Notes: generated by a model not told the origin, from the sequence alone. Shown: positions 11,065-23,689, counted from the first letter of the stretch. The stretch is 64,000 bases of DNA from Diorhabda sublineata (GCF_026230105.1 NC_079485.1:13524872-13588871); one strand, 5' to 3'. Numbers and translations are program-made.

Positions 11065-12020
11065 ATCATCCGTTGCATTACTGTTTCTAGTAATTTCCAT
11101 CCAAATATCATCATCAGTTGCACAGATTATTCCTAAGTTAATTTGAACGCCAAGGGAGATCTTTTCAAAAGTTTGGAAACTCTATACATCAAACAGTTTC
11201 TATAATCCTTGCGAAAGATCAACATGTCCTCAACTTTGACTCCGATGCATTTTTTCATACCCTAAATTAATATCTTGCACATTTAAGAGGTTGCAGAATA
11301 AACCATTGTCTATTTTATAAATAGAGTTTCTTTGCTTATTAAGTTATTCAGAAAAGAAACCAGGCCTTCATAAAGAAATAGAAATGGTGTTAAGGGCCAA
11401 TCATTTCGAAAAATCTTCAAGGATTAGATCTAGTTCTTTTGACAAGGACTGAAAGAATGTTAGTCCAGTCAATAGTAATTTAGTATCCGAAGGAAACACA
11501 GAGCATCACTGTTTCCAATGATTTCAATCCAAAGATCATCTATTCTATCATATCTAGAATGGTGTTTCATATGATTTAAACTGATCTCTGAAGTTCCTAT
11601 TTGCTTATTTCAATGTAGTGGTGTTGCATCTATTTGCAGTGAACAAAATGTTGAATGCTCTAGACATCAGTTCTAGATTGTTCTAGGTCTTATTGTAATT
11701 GAGGAAACTTATCGCTTTAGTTAATTTGAACGCCAAGGGGGATTTTTACAAGAGTTTGGAAACCTAATACATCAAACAGTTTTTACAATCCTTGTGAAAG
11801 ATCAACATGCATTTTTTCATATCCTAAATCAATATCTTGCACTTTATGAGGTTGCAGAAAAAACCATTGTCTATTTTATAAATAGAATTGTTTTGCTTAT
11901 TAAGTTATGCAGGTTTACATAAAGAAATGGAGTTAGTTAAGGGCCAATCACTTTCTAAAATTCTTCAAGAATTGCCTCTAGTTCTACTGATAAGAACTGA
12001 AAGAATGTTAGTCCAGAAAA
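11065..12020. repeat. Imperfect tandem duplication, unit about 583 bp
   Basis: Two blocks align: about 11136-11475 and about 11718-12018. Shared landmarks in order are gttaatttgaacgccaaggg, tacatcaaacagtttyta, aaccattgtctattttataa, aagggccaatca and gaaagaatgttagtccag. Weaker similarity of the preceding sequence (tttccatccaaatatcatc / tttcaatccaaagatcatc) puts the unit near 583 bp. It is noncoding, in intron 1 of the Dpr gene. Confidence 0.8.
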
Positions 12021-13660
12021 GTTTTCCACGGTTTTAAATGGCTGCTGATTCGTATTTTCCAAATAAGATATGAATTTTTTTAAAGGCAGATATACTAACT
12101 GAACAGAATTTAGGAGAAAACTCAGAGTAATGGATAAGAACATTCCTCGTCTGGAAGGACTGTCTTTGAACAAATTGTACCATGTTCTCAAGAATCCTAA
12201 ATAATTCCTGCCTGTTTTTCATACTAGATTAAAATGATCCAATATTTGAAAATGCAAATTGAGAATCTTCAGCCTTTTTGAATTCGACCTCTAGGAGACG
12301 GTATAACTTTAAATTCACATGAGGTCCTACCATCGAGTTTTGAAGGAGTTTCTTTGAAAACCAATTTTTAAACTAACAAATCGACAGCTTTTGAGTGATG
12401 TAAAAACACTAATATTGATCGTGATTTCTGTTGCTGTCTAGAATAGATGTCCATTTTTTATTTTTGATCAAATTATTTGAGCTCGCATCAGATTAAATTA
12501 CAAAATAATCACAGTGTTTAATAGTTGCTCTTAATTCATCCCCATAAACAATACTCCAGACTCTGCGTTATTCTCGTTTTCAAGGGTCCTAGAAGTTATT
12601 AATTTCTACCAGAAAACCAATCTAATTTCAATACTTTTCATAGTTCATAGTAATTTTTAAAATTATTAATAGAAATGTATTAAATTTCTGATATCATAAC
12701 CTCATTTTGTAAACTGTATGTTGTTAAAAACTAACTTTCCTTACGGATAAATGACAAATTGTGTTTGTTGTAAACTTATTTCTTATTGAATCAATATCTT
12801 GAGATGATGTAATATTACTCAAACAACTTCGATTGTTGTCGAGACAGGAGTTTCTAGTGAATTCACTAGTTTAATTAAACTCTCGACTAGACCGTGTTTA
12901 TAATAACTTTTTACACAAAACTATTCAATTTAGTCCAAAGTTTATGATCGGTATCAATAAGTTTCGTCGCGGTTCATCAAAGTAACAATTATTCTGATTA
13001 CAAGCAACGTTTCTGATAATGAACCTCTTTATATTTAGTTAATCTAACAAAACAATGAAGTTTAGATAAAACGAGATGGTTTTCGAAAGATACTTCAATC
13101 GTTTTCGTGTTTCGGTTCACCCTGTAATTGTTAGGTCTTCAGAGTTCGAAGTTAGTTAACCCTGTTGCTTGAGTCACCTAATTTCGCTTAAAATCGTATA
13201 AAACAATTCCTTCCTTGTTGACCTAACTCTAACGGAATGAAGAAAAACGTCGAGATAGCTGCACTTCGTCTCAACAGTACTTCAAAAAAATTAATAAGCG
13301 AGCACGAGAAACTGAAACTTTAGTAGACTTAGTTTTTCAACTCCTAAAGTACGTTCTCAAACTCTTAATTGCTTTAAAGTTTCATTGGAACGTTTTTATA
13401 ATCACTGTCGTCTCTGGGAAGAATCAGTTTTAAATTAAGTGCAAGAATTCCTAAGCATTGAATTAAAAATCAAGTCCATTTCATAAAAAGGTCGTTGAGG
13501 TATGAATTTGATATTAATAACTGAATAAAAAAAGGAACATTTTTATACAAATTTTTTTTTTCAAAGTTGAAATAGAAGTATTGAAAATATAGATATACAT
13601 TAAAGTCTCTCCATTACAACAATTTTTTGTGATTTCTCTAAAACTTAATAATATGTAATA
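12021..13660. other. Intron sequence, nothing recognised
   Basis: AT-rich sequence within intron 1 of the Dpr gene with no element or exon I can support. Confidence 0.5.
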
Positions 13661-13663
13661 ATA

Positions 13664-14384
13664 TAGGGTTTTCCAAAATTATCTTTACACCTTTAAAAAT
13701 TCATAACTTCGAACATAAATAAGATATTTATATTCTGTCTTTTGCATGTATTACTGCAACTAATAAAGTTTTTTTCAATAGGCTGAATAGTTATAAGTGA
13801 AGATGTGGACACCACAACAGAACGCTCAATGCGTGTCATGGTTCATAGAGACGAAATCAGATACACAAGTTCAACGGAACTTCAGGGTTAAATTCCAAAG
13901 AGACTCAACATCCAGACCCTCCATCCGTGCGTGGCAAACAAGCTTCATGAGCACCGGATCAGTATTGCATAAAAGTGGAGCCGGACGACCCAGCACAAGT
14001 CCAAATGCTTACAACCACAATCCGCAAGGCTCTTCATAAACAGTTGTATCTGTATGCCTATAAGATACAGTTGCTGCAGGCACTGTTACCAACAGATCGA
14101 CCAAAACGTGTGGAATTTGGTTCTTTCTTCTTCATAGAAGCCACGGTTACTGGCTGAAACTACCTGGATATGCTTGCTCTTCCTCAGTTAAAAGAATTAC
14201 ATCCAATTGTTTACTTCCTAGCTTGAAATTGATTACAGACTGGAAGTGCTTAGGGGCACCAATTGTGCGCATGTTGAATTGTGCTAAAACAAATTAGTTG
14301 CAGTAATACTTGCAAAAGACGGAATATCAATATCTTGTTTATTTGAGAAGTTAGAATTTTTGGAAGTCATTTTGGAATTTATTT
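13664..14384 (+). mobile_element. Tc1/mariner-type deletion derivative with ~100-bp TIRs (family G)
   Basis: The left end starts near 13664 (TAGGGTTTTCCAAAATTATC). The block ttctgtcttttgcatgta at about 13735 recurs inverted at about 14305-14345, giving degenerate terminal repeats of roughly 100 bp. The transposase begins at about 13800 with MWTPQQNAQCVSWFIETKSD, continues through QRNFRVKFQRDSTSRPSIRA and GAGRPSTS, then shifts frame to LYAYKIQLLQALLPTDRPKR. The catalytic domain is almost wholly deleted. The right end abuts a reverse transcriptase fragment. Confidence 0.8.
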
Positions 14385-14385
14385 T

Positions 14386-14720
14386 AATTAATAAATTGCG
14401 GTACAACGGCTTCAGAGAAAGACCTCTCGCAAGTTATACCAATAGAAGTCAGCTTATAAGGGTGGATACAACGATGTATTCTTGCAAGCCAATAGAATGT
14501 GGAGTGCCCCAAGGCTCAGTACGAGACCCTATTTTGTTAATAAACACCCATTTAGAAATCAGAAGTGAAATACGTCAATTTGCAGACGATACTAGTTTCT
14601 CTTGGAGCAGCCCTCAATTCATAGAACCATATCTAGTGACCTAATCACCCTTAAATCATGATGTGATTCTAATCTGCTCTGTCTCAACATTTCTAAAACT
14701 AACTCTTTCTAGAGAGATAA
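14386..14720 (+). mobile_element. Non-LTR reverse transcriptase fragment (family N4)
   Basis: The frame reads LRYNGFRERPLASYTNRSQ, then IECGVPQGSVRDPILL and IRQFADDTSF, which are the palm motifs of a non-LTR reverse transcriptase; the catalytic FADD is intact. After a stop, CDSNLLCLNISKTNS follows. Everything else of the element is missing. The piece starts where the element at 13664-14384 ends. A C-terminal fragment at 55.2 kb may be the same family. Confidence 0.8.
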
Positions 14721-16317
14721 TTTTTCCATATTCACTGTAAAAATGAGCGTAAAATTGTATTAAGAATATTCGGTATACGCGTTAATTTCAATTACTAATT
14801 TTAGTTTGAGCATAAAACTGTGTTTGCCATCAAAGGGGTTGAAAAAATTTCCTTTTCCTTAATCTTAACTTTCATGATTGATTTGGAACCAGCCCTGTTT
14901 CAAATAAAATACTAAATATCGTATTCGCGATTTTTTGCAAATTCCACATCAGTCACGTGATTCTTCTGCCTTCGGCACTCAAATTCCCATTGAATGATAA
15001 ATGTGTTAGTGAAATTTGAATTAATTCCATTCGTGATAAAACTACTTTCTATAATTTTCAGTTAGAATTGTTTTTCGTTATAACTGACATGTGACGGGTC
15101 CATATTCATTTGATTATGGAATGAATCACTATGTAATCTATTAAATATGAACAAAACGTATATCAAACAAAAATTTTGTAGCATGAATGAATGAATGAAA
15201 TGTACGTTTTTTCACTATTAATCATATACATGTTCTCAGCATGTCAGTTCATTTTCACCATCTAATTATTTTATTATTAACCGCCAGTTGATAATGAACT
15301 AATCTCATTTCTGTTCAATTTTGAGGTTAGTACCAAAGCCCATAGAACGTAGTAAATCTACAAGATTGTACTCAATGTATTGAGTTTACTTACTCCAAGA
15401 CAAAAATTTCATTTAAAATTATGATAAATTCAAAATTCCCGCTTGATTGGATTCTGTACACATTGTTAATAAACGTCAAAAATACTCGTTTTGAGGTTAA
15501 GATAGGTTAGAGAAATACTCTATATGGACAAAGATGCCATTATAGCCAAGTGAGGTTAGAAGTGGATTTATTGACGACATATACCACGGGAGTTCAAGAA
15601 GAAGTTGAAGGTAGTATTGCAATTGAGCCAGCGAGGTTAATGCATAACTTGATATTCTTTACAATGATGTCTTTAACATACCCCTTCGCTGCCACTGCTA
15701 ATCTATTACCCCCTTGTTGTTTCAGTTGAAGAGTATTTTCTTCATCAGCAGCTGAAATAGTAGAAGAGGACCTTCTAGAGAAATGCGACTTGTGTAAAAT
15801 ATGGGATTTGATAATTTCAGATAATCTAAGCATTCGTAAAATTTGTTTTGGCCAATATTCTGCCTTACTGCCTTTTCTCTTCGATATCATCTTTTTTTAT
15901 CACATTGGAAAGCAGTTTGGTCTTCATCACGCAAGAATAGGCTACTCGTTATGACAAAACAGCCTGAAATTATTGAATATTAGAATGAGGTTTATATGAA
16001 ATGAGAAAAGTTAAATAAATTGCAATTAGTCAGGTGCTTGTGTTAAAAATTTTATGATATCTTCTTGCGAGAAGATAGAAGACTTCTTAGGTTTTTAATT
16101 TTTATTTTATCTTCTAAATAAAACTAAAACTGCAAAATTTGGATTTCGAATTTGTCTCCAAGTAAAAGCATGGCGCTTTATATCGAATAATAGACCACAG
16201 ATTGGGTTTTTTTTGCTGGACCAATTTCCAAAAGTTTCATAGGCTTTAATTTAATTATTTGGGAGAAATTGATATTTTTGTGGATGTAGATGGAGCATAG
16301 GAAGAAGACATTATTGA
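14720..16317. other. Intron sequence, nothing firmly recognised
   Basis: AT-rich intron 1 sequence. A minus-strand open frame at 15594-15890 contains a splice-bounded 89-bp stretch, but its phase does not fit the Dpr exons. Otherwise nothing recognised. Confidence 0.45.
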
Positions 16318-16880
16318 CGCTGTTACTATGAACAATAAGCACTATAAAACTTCTATCCTGTCCGATAGTCAAGCAGCAATTAGAACTCTAAGCTCGAATG
16401 TCATAAAATCCAAACTCGTTTTAAATTAACTAGAAAAATTGAACGAACTGATAACCGAGGGTTGAAAAGCTCTTCATGGGATCTGAATCCTTCTGTAGTA
16501 TCAGCTACAGAAATGTAGGAAAAGCATTGGAAAAGAAGGTAGATATGAGCAGAACCAATTATTGGGATAACCTTCAAGGGATGAGACAGACAAAAACTCT
16601 TCTGGGAAACTATAACCAGAGAAGATCTGCTGGGTGTATTAATATAAGTAATAACAATCTACGAATACTAATAGAAGTTCTATCGGGGCATTGTCGCTTC
16701 AACAAACACCACACAGACGACGAAGCTTCCATCCACATTCTCTCGAATTGTGAAACACTAAGGAACTCCAGAGTACTCCACCTGGAAGTTCATGAAATAG
16801 AAGATGAAGATCTCTGGCAATTGAAGCCATCTCATGTTATTTTTAAAAGGAGTCTTCCAGTAAATGGGGAGGCAATAGAT
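16318..16880 (+). mobile_element. Retrotransposon RNase H/C-terminal relic (family N2)
   Basis: The same family as 2905-3325. It opens with ILSDSQAAIRTL (third RNase H Asp intact), loses the QW-PGH segment by deletion, then gives a long open stretch: a YWDNLQGMRQTKTLLGNY segment, LSGHCRFNKHH, DEASIHILSNCETLRNSR and LWQLKPSHVIF. This GHC...HIL..C tail follows RNase H in many insect non-LTR elements. The 168-codon ORF from 16476 is this tail, not a host gene. The minus-strand copy at 59.1 kb aligns with it. Confidence 0.8.
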
Positions 16881-17417
16881 GCTTTGGGTTGCAGTGTATA
16901 CGAGATCCCAAATCTATATATACATATACAAGTAGTCTTGCGAAAAAATCATCATCATACATTCAAGTCTAAAATAAACTAACGGTCATTCCAATCACGA
17001 ATTTGTATAAAAGAAATTCCTCCATACACCTCTGTTCGCTTTGATGAGGAGTTTTGATCCTCTAGAAATGCTCGTCATGATCCCACTTGGATAAGAATGT
17101 AATAATAACCAATACACGTACAAGGAACAAAGTTGATGACTGAAGTTTGGAAGTTCGAATAACTTCGTCGGTAGTGGTATTTTCGAATTTAACGTTAACT
17201 GGATATTTTTTTCTCGTTGTATTATGAAAGAATAACGCATTTTATGAAGTTTTCCTATCGAAAACTTCAGGATTACATAAAGTATAGAGGGCGTTTCTGT
17301 GACAGGTTCAATACAATAGTAGAGTCAATAAGATATTTCTTATGATATATATTGTTAATTTAGTTGATACTATAGCTTACTTAAGCTATAATTGATAGTC
17401 ACTTAAGCTATATTGAA
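16881..17417. other. No gene recognised
   Basis: AT-rich intron 1 sequence with a short duplicated cttaagctata motif near 17380. No coding or mobile signal. Confidence 0.5.
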
Positions 17418-17815
17418 TTGGAATTTCTGTTATGGATATTGAACAAGCCCAAGGCTTGTCTGGAGTCGCTTTACTGCTTTCCTCCATCTATTCTTTCTAA
17501 ATCTTCTCCCCATGCTTCCATCTATTTTCTCCGTGGACGCCCTCTCCTCCTTATTACATTTCTCTCCCATATGTCTACTTTGTTTCCTTCTTTTCTGTTC
17601 ATGATCCAGCACTCAACACCATACATCACCGATGGTGGTCTTATGAATGTGTAACTTGGCGGCTCTTGAAACATCTTTTGATCTTAATAGTCCTCCAAGA
17701 ACTCCAAACGTTTTGTTCCTTGTCACTAGTCTTTTGTCGATTTCCCTGGTCTCAACTCCTTTCAATTGGTTGTAGCTATTCAGATCCCTTTCCATCTCCA
17801 TATTTGTGGTCTAAT
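17418..17815 (-). mobile_element. Non-LTR reverse transcriptase C-terminal relic
   Basis: The minus-strand frames read KTFGVLGGLLRSKDVSRAAK, LHIHKTT, then VLDHEQKRRKQ, the post-palm region of a retrotransposon RT (the LxxLLRSxxVSRxxKLxIYKTxI pattern). Stops interrupt it. It sits tail-to-start against the plus-strand element beginning near 17850. Confidence 0.6.
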
Positions 17816-17849
17816 TGGCTAGTAAAATTGTAATTTTTCAAAACAGTCA

Positions 17850-19810
17850 CAGACTGATCCAACTTATCAATGAACCATCCAAAGTCCCCGATCGAGATGG
17901 TAACTTTTCTAGCCTCTTAGACCTGTTTCTATCAATAGAACCTGATTTATGTAACGCGATTGTACAGATCACAAACTAATTTCAGGAACGTGTGAACTGG
18001 AAATCCAAACTCAGTATCTACCTTTTTTTTTAGAATTATATTTGATCTATCTCCAATGACCCTGTGTGTCCAAACTAGATTTTGATAATAATCTTGGCCT
18101 TTATTCCTAACTCTTTCAAGTGCTTTATAGATAACAATCCATGGTTTGATATAAACTGCAAAACAACAAAAATGGCGCTCAAATCCTTGTGCTGAAAATC
18201 GTATTAACTTTGTTTTCTTGAGAAATACTTGCAAGCAGATTATAGATGCTTTGAGGGAACGATACAATGAGGAGATTCACAATTGCTCAAATGGATCAAG
18301 GTCTTTTTGGTCTGTGAAAAAGGAGGTCCACCAAGGCTTTTGAAAGTCAAAAATTCTTCCCTTCACTGGAGAAGAGAAAGCATATTTGCTTCAAATTCAA
18401 CTATTGATAATTATTAATTCACGGGGAAAACTACTATCCAGGAGTTGGTTAATCGATACTAGAAATATAAGTTCGACACTAAAATGAGACAAAAGTTCTC
18501 AAATATTAATAAAACCAATGGCCCAGATGGTATACCCCACATTGTATTGTAGAAATGGATAACTGAACTAACAATTCCTCTATGCGAACTCTTTTCCTAT
18601 CGTCCCTGCAGATTACAAACTTGCTAGGGTTCAACTCATACCAAAGTATGGAAAAAATACGGTTTTAAACAACTACCTTCCGATTGCTTTGGTCTCAGCC
18701 ATTCCCAAGGTCACGAAGAAAGTCGTTAACCAGCAAATCTTAAAATATCTCGAGTCTGCTAGCATCAGTGAATATTAATAAGGCTTTAGTGAAATTAGAT
18801 CAACCAGGGATCTCCTGGTCTATATCATCAACGTTTGGATTGAAGCTATAGAGAAACATGAGGAATCTAGAGCAATCGTACTGGATATTCCGAAGGCTTT
18901 TGACAGGGTTTGGCATACCAACAAGATTGTATAGTTTATGCTCCTCACTCATCGACTGGCTTAGTAGCTTTCTCAAAAATCAATCCACCTAAGTCGCTAT
19001 CGATAGAAATATCTCAGAAATATTTTAGGTCAACGCTGCTATTCGCCAGGGATGCATCCTGTCACCTACTCTCTTTCCCTGGACATCAACGGTATATTCG
19101 CAACCATCTACACCGATCTTGAAGCATTCTAAAGTGGGATCGAGGCAATCTAAATTTAATGCAGTAAAAATCCAGGCAGATGTTTTTAAGAAGTATACTA
19201 GCACTGTAGCTCAGGATTTGAAGCTCACCAGCTCGCCAGCTCACCAAATTCGCTCGTTGGGTGTGAGATTGGGAGCTATTTTTCTTGGAATAGTTATGTG
19301 ACTGAATTAGCTAAGGGAGCTTAACAAAAACCAAAAAGTAATATATTTCACAACAGCTTCCCATCATGAGGATGCACGACTCAATACTGAAGAGATTCAT
19401 ACGCGATCTAGAATTGACATGAAACATATACTGCTTAGAGCATAGAAAAAAGTTACAAACCTGACTTGGGTTTACCGATACTACCACGGCAGATGCTCAC
19501 TCCAATATAATATCATCTGGAGCAGTATCTGCAAGACCCACTCGACAAGCAGATGAGGCTCATAAATTTGGACTGCAGACGCCTAAAACGTCAAGTAGAA
19601 ACCGGTTAAATCAGCACGTCTACATTGGAATCTAGGTCAATATACACAGGCATCTTCATATGGTAGGCACTACTTCAGTGTAATAGGTTTTTGCCATCTT
19701 GTGCTTGCTTTTTACATGAAAAAATGACTTTATAAATCATTATGGATGCACTGTATAAATACTTCATGTTCTTGACAGCAAATAAATAAGAAGCAGGAAT
19801 GAATGAAAAA
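17850..19810 (+). mobile_element. Jockey-like non-LTR retrotransposon relic (family N3)
   Basis: This is the longest retrotransposon relic here. In order, scattered over three frames: the end of an endonuclease domain (LINEPSKVPD, SLLDLFLSIEPD), NPWFDINC, NKTNGPDGIP, LPIALVSAIPKVTKK, VVNQQILKYLES, SRAIVLDIPKAFDRVWH (first catalytic Asp), IRQGCILSPTLF, and the C-terminal RYYHGRCS with an ARPTRQADEAHKF-like tail. The FADD-type motif is not found. A minus-strand copy lies at 30.8-31.9 kb. Stops and indels make it inactive. Confidence 0.85.
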
Positions 19811-21309
19811 AAACAAATAAAATTCTGAAGTTGTATTGCCACAAATTCTCTAGTACATATTTTGAAGCCTGTTAAAAATAATTAGTTGAATTGCTTGTAC
19901 ACGCAAGGAAAACTTGCGAGACGTTTTCCAATAACTTTTTGTGTTTTTCGAAAGATAGATGGACTTAATTAAACTACACTGAGATAGATAGACAGCTATA
20001 TATTAAGTTAAAATTTATTTTCTGTCTTATCAAATCGTTTCGTTGAACTGACGTCAACTTCGAACCTTCATTTTAAATAAATATAATGGAAAAATAAAAG
20101 AAACAAGTTTAATCTCAATGGGTTTTCGCCGTGCTGGTCATTCTAATGGGACTAACCTTAGAATGTGAGGGAGCTAGGTGAGTTCTTGAGGAAGCGAGAA
20201 AACGAAAACTAAAAAAGCATCTGAGGTACTACTCAAACTGAATAATCAGATCAATCTCCTCATTTTGTAGCACATGGAAATTATTATTTCGTAGGGTGGA
20301 GTACCTTCCTTTATTCAGTAAAAAATATATCAATCAATTAATTACTTTGTTGTGGTTTCAACAAGTAAATGATATAAGTAGAATATGACGTACCCACAAT
20401 TGAAAAAATCATTTCCAGTGCATCATGGGTTTCACACTGGACTTTCTTCTTTCAATACATAATGCATCGCTTTCTGCTATGTTCCTTCCGTGAAGTTTTG
20501 AAAGGCATCAGCTCCCACAAGATTTTAATTTTAGCCGTTTTGAATGTTTTTTTCTTTCTGAGGATTTATTATTTGGGCCCATATGAGATCTATGGATTAG
20601 TTTCCAATGATATTACAGTAGGCGAATAACTTTCAAACATGTTTTCTGGCCAATTTATTATCTCAATATTTACATGCAGTATTCTTGCTTCATTAGGATT
20701 ATTTTTTTCAAAGCTGATCCTCAAATTCTTCTTCCCGGTAAGTCCTTGTGATTGTGGAGTGTCGGTGCCTTGAGTTTTGGTTCAATGAGATAACCTGATT
20801 AGAAAACATTAGAGGAAACTATAAGAAGATGATGACAACGGAGAACTAAAAGCTGCTAGTCGATATAAAAGCAAGAGATAGATTCCAGCGATAAAACAAA
20901 AGAAAGTTATGGTTTCAGCTCCAAGGCTTGGATATTCTAAACAATACATCTCACTCCCTCAATTTTCCAATAATAACTAAAGAGAGGGAGCTTGCAGCAC
21001 GTTCCTCAGTATCCTTTTCAAATTCGCTATATCAATGAAACACAGCTGCTTCTGAAGGACTTTTATTACCAAATACGAGCACTTAAACTGACCTTGAAAG
21101 AATAGTTACTGTATATTCTGTGTTAACAGCGACTTAAATAAAGTCAGAGACTACTTAAAGATGGAGGGTGTTGCAAATTCCAACTCCAGTACTTTTGAGT
21201 TAGAGAAAGTTGAGAGAGAAATACTCTATTGTCAAAAAATTTTCACAATTTGTAGACTAAAGCTTGTAAAAACTAAGAAACAAACATACAAATAACCATG
21301 GAGACAATT
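19811..21309. other. No gene recognised
   Basis: AT-rich intron 1 sequence between two transposon relics. I see no exon or repeat. Confidence 0.45.
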
Positions 21310-21665
21310 CTGTATCTCGTGAGCGAGTTTTTGAGTGGTGTAAGCTCTTTAGTGAGAGCAGATAAAGCACCAAAAGCAACCAAATTGTGAGTGCAGGTCG
21401 TCGAATGAGCATCCGAATGATTGCAGAAGCTGTAAAAGCGGTTAGAAAAAATCTGTGTCAAAAAATCTAACTCCTGACCAAAAGCTCTTGCGTCAACAGG
21501 TCTGCTCAGATTTCCTTGAAAGGTTAGAAAAAGATCCGCTTTGAAAGGGACCCGATTTGAGTCGATGGTAAAGCAAAAAGTGGCAGATCTCCTAAAAGCG
21601 CTCACCAAAGAAGTCTCCCAGCACTGCTTCGATCCATATGAACAGCTCCAAATGATCCAATTTAA
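21310..21665 (+). mobile_element. Mariner relic, family B, internally deleted
   Basis: Plus-strand frames give the HTH region (NQIVSAGRRMSIRMIAEAV), LTKSSCVNRSAQISL-type sequence, then jump straight to the C-terminal part (KGTRFESMVKQKVADLLKAL, TKEVSQHCFD). The whole catalytic core is deleted. The same family occurs at 37.6 and 53.96 kb in the opposite orientation. Confidence 0.75.
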
Positions 21666-22220
21666 TCAGTTCAAATGATGTTAAAGAATATTTCTAAACT
21701 ATCTTTCCACAAACCTTACGAACTAACAGTTTACTGTATGAAAAAGAATTTTAGAAAATATATCTGACTAACTTAGTCTTTTATATCTCTTGACTCTATA
21801 TTATACTCGTAAATTTTCCGATGTTTTCCTTGTTATTCAGAAAATTTTTCAGTCGAGTTCATTTTTCGATAGCCCCTAGCCGATTTGATATTGGAAGAAG
21901 CAACTTCTCATAATATTTTCATGAATTGCCATACATACTAAATGTCGGAAATGAGATTTGAATTGCAAATTGAGTAACGCTCTCAATCTCTGAAAGAGTG
22001 AATGTAATCGTTATTCCAAGATTAGCTAATACGGAAGGATATGAAGGCAATTTGGAATTTCATTAAAGGGGAATGGATACTAGAAGGTTTTTTTGTGAAA
22101 TAGAAACTCTAAATGAAGATGTATTGAGTAATAAAATAGTTTTATCGGGAAAGATTTCTGAAATAATGGAAAAATGATTTAACAGTGTAAATGTGATGTC
22201 AGAAAATTATTTTATACATA

Positions 22221-23419
22221 AGGGGTTTTCCAATAAGAAGTTGAGAACATTTTTCAAAATAAAACGAAAACCATTTAAGATATTTCAAGTTTGCAGCGGT
22301 TGATTCGTTAGACCCAATTTTCCATGACTCGGTCACACATTTAGGCCGAAACGTCTGCATTTCACTTTTATTCATTCATTCATTTCACTTTGAGCTTCTC
22401 CAATCGACTAGTCCCTATAACACGCTCATTAAACTTCAATAAATCGATTGCAACATGTGCTGTGTGGCATGTGGCGCCGTCCTGCTGAAACCACATGCTG
22501 TCCAAGTTTCATATATTCCAATTCTGGCCAAAAATAATCGATAATCATGGCGCGATAACGATCACTATTCACAGTAACGTGGCGACCACTATCGTCGGCG
22601 AAAAAATATGCAAATCGCACCAAACAGTTATCTTTTGTGGATGAAGTGGTTTTTCATTGAACAAACACGCCCAATATCGCATATTTTGTTCATTGACAAA
22701 CCCATTGAGCCAGAAATGAAGATGATTTTGCGATGAAATTGATTATCTTGGTGCATCTTTTCCAGAACCCAATCGGAAAACGTAAGTCGCTTCGAATGGT
22801 CCATCGGCTTCAATTCTTGAATGAGCCCAGGGCCGGATTAAGATTTATAAGGCCCGGGGCTAAAATAATGACGGGGCCCCCTTAAGGAATTCGAAAACCC
22901 GGAAAAACTCACAAAATAATATCAATACGTTAGATTTGTGGTATCAACACATCAAAAAATACAGAATGATTTCCAAATGATGGGGCCCTACCCCCTAGCT
23001 TAATCCGGCCCTGAATGAGCCTGATCTTATATGCTTGTAAAGTCAGATCCTTACGCAAAATTCGCCATAAAGTGGTCTGGGCGATGCCCAACTCTTGAGA
23101 ACGCCGAGGAATTGACTGATTTGGATCATTTGCTACGGATGTTTCAACAGCGGCGATATTTTCGACACTTCAACCAACCCGTAGTCTCACTGGCACGCAA
23201 CATCACACAACGAATATGAAGACCCAAACTTTTTCACTAAACTTGTTACTAGTAACGAATTTCTGTAGTAAGTTTTTAAGATTTGCAGACGTTGTTTGTT
23301 CGTGTACTTCATGATGAAGATGTCTACTGAATAAACTGACAGTGACAGTTAGATGTTAAGTGAAAAGGTGCGTTCACAAACTAAATTCAAATTTGTCAAG
23401 TCCCTATTGGAAAACCCAT
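22221..23419 (-). mobile_element. Tc1/mariner-type element with TIRs (family H)
   Basis: Ends are AGGGGTTTTCCAATAAGAAG on the left and, reverse-complemented, ATGGGTTTTCCAATAGGGAC on the right, both next to TA (22219-22220 and 23420-23421). The transposase lies on the minus strand, starting at 23311 with MKYTNKQRLQILKTYYRNS. Later blocks are KPMDHSKRLTFSDWVLE, LSMNKICDIGR, VTVNSDRYRAMIIDYFWPEL and FSRTAPHATQH (for FQQDGATCHT). The third-Asp block is missing from the left part. Several frameshifts and stops. It is interrupted by a 186-bp hAT-type MITE. Confidence 0.88.
22828..23013. mobile_element. hAT-type MITE, 186 bp, with 8-bp target duplication
   Basis: Perfect 15-bp terminal inverted repeats CAGGGCCGGATTAAG (22828-22842) and CTTAATCCGGCCCTG (22999-23013) are flanked by an exact 8-bp duplication AATGAGCC (22820-22827 and 23014-23021). 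An 8-bp duplication with a CAGGG end is the hallmark of the hAT superfamily. The body is noncoding with GGCCC-rich subterminal sequence. Perfect repeats and duplication mean it is one of the youngest insertions visible here. Confidence 0.95.
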
Positions 23420-23689
23420 TACAATGTGTAGGAATTGCATCGTGAAAATGACAGTTTCTTTGCTTAAAACTAATTACTTACATTTTCCAAATTTGAACAA
23501 CTACGAGTACATAACAACTATTTCTTATTCTTCCTCTCAATCTCTACATTTGTTTATGCTCTTTCATTACACAAGATCTCAAGGAATATAAAGAACACAG
23601 CTCAAAGAACTAAGTTGTAGCTGACCATTTTTAAAATGTTATGACCAGTTTAGAAAATAAGCGATAGGAAGATGTTGAAATGGAATGGG

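Noticed and set aside
15660..15748. Splice-bounded 89-bp minus-strand stretch as an additional Dpr exon
   Set aside because: It has a fair acceptor and donor, but 89 bp would break the phase that otherwise fits exactly between the exons at 38779 and 9306; no domain is recognisable.
16476..16982. 168-codon plus-strand ORF as a host gene
   Set aside because: It matches the post-RNase H tail of a non-LTR retrotransposon and has a degraded minus-strand relative at 59.1 kb.
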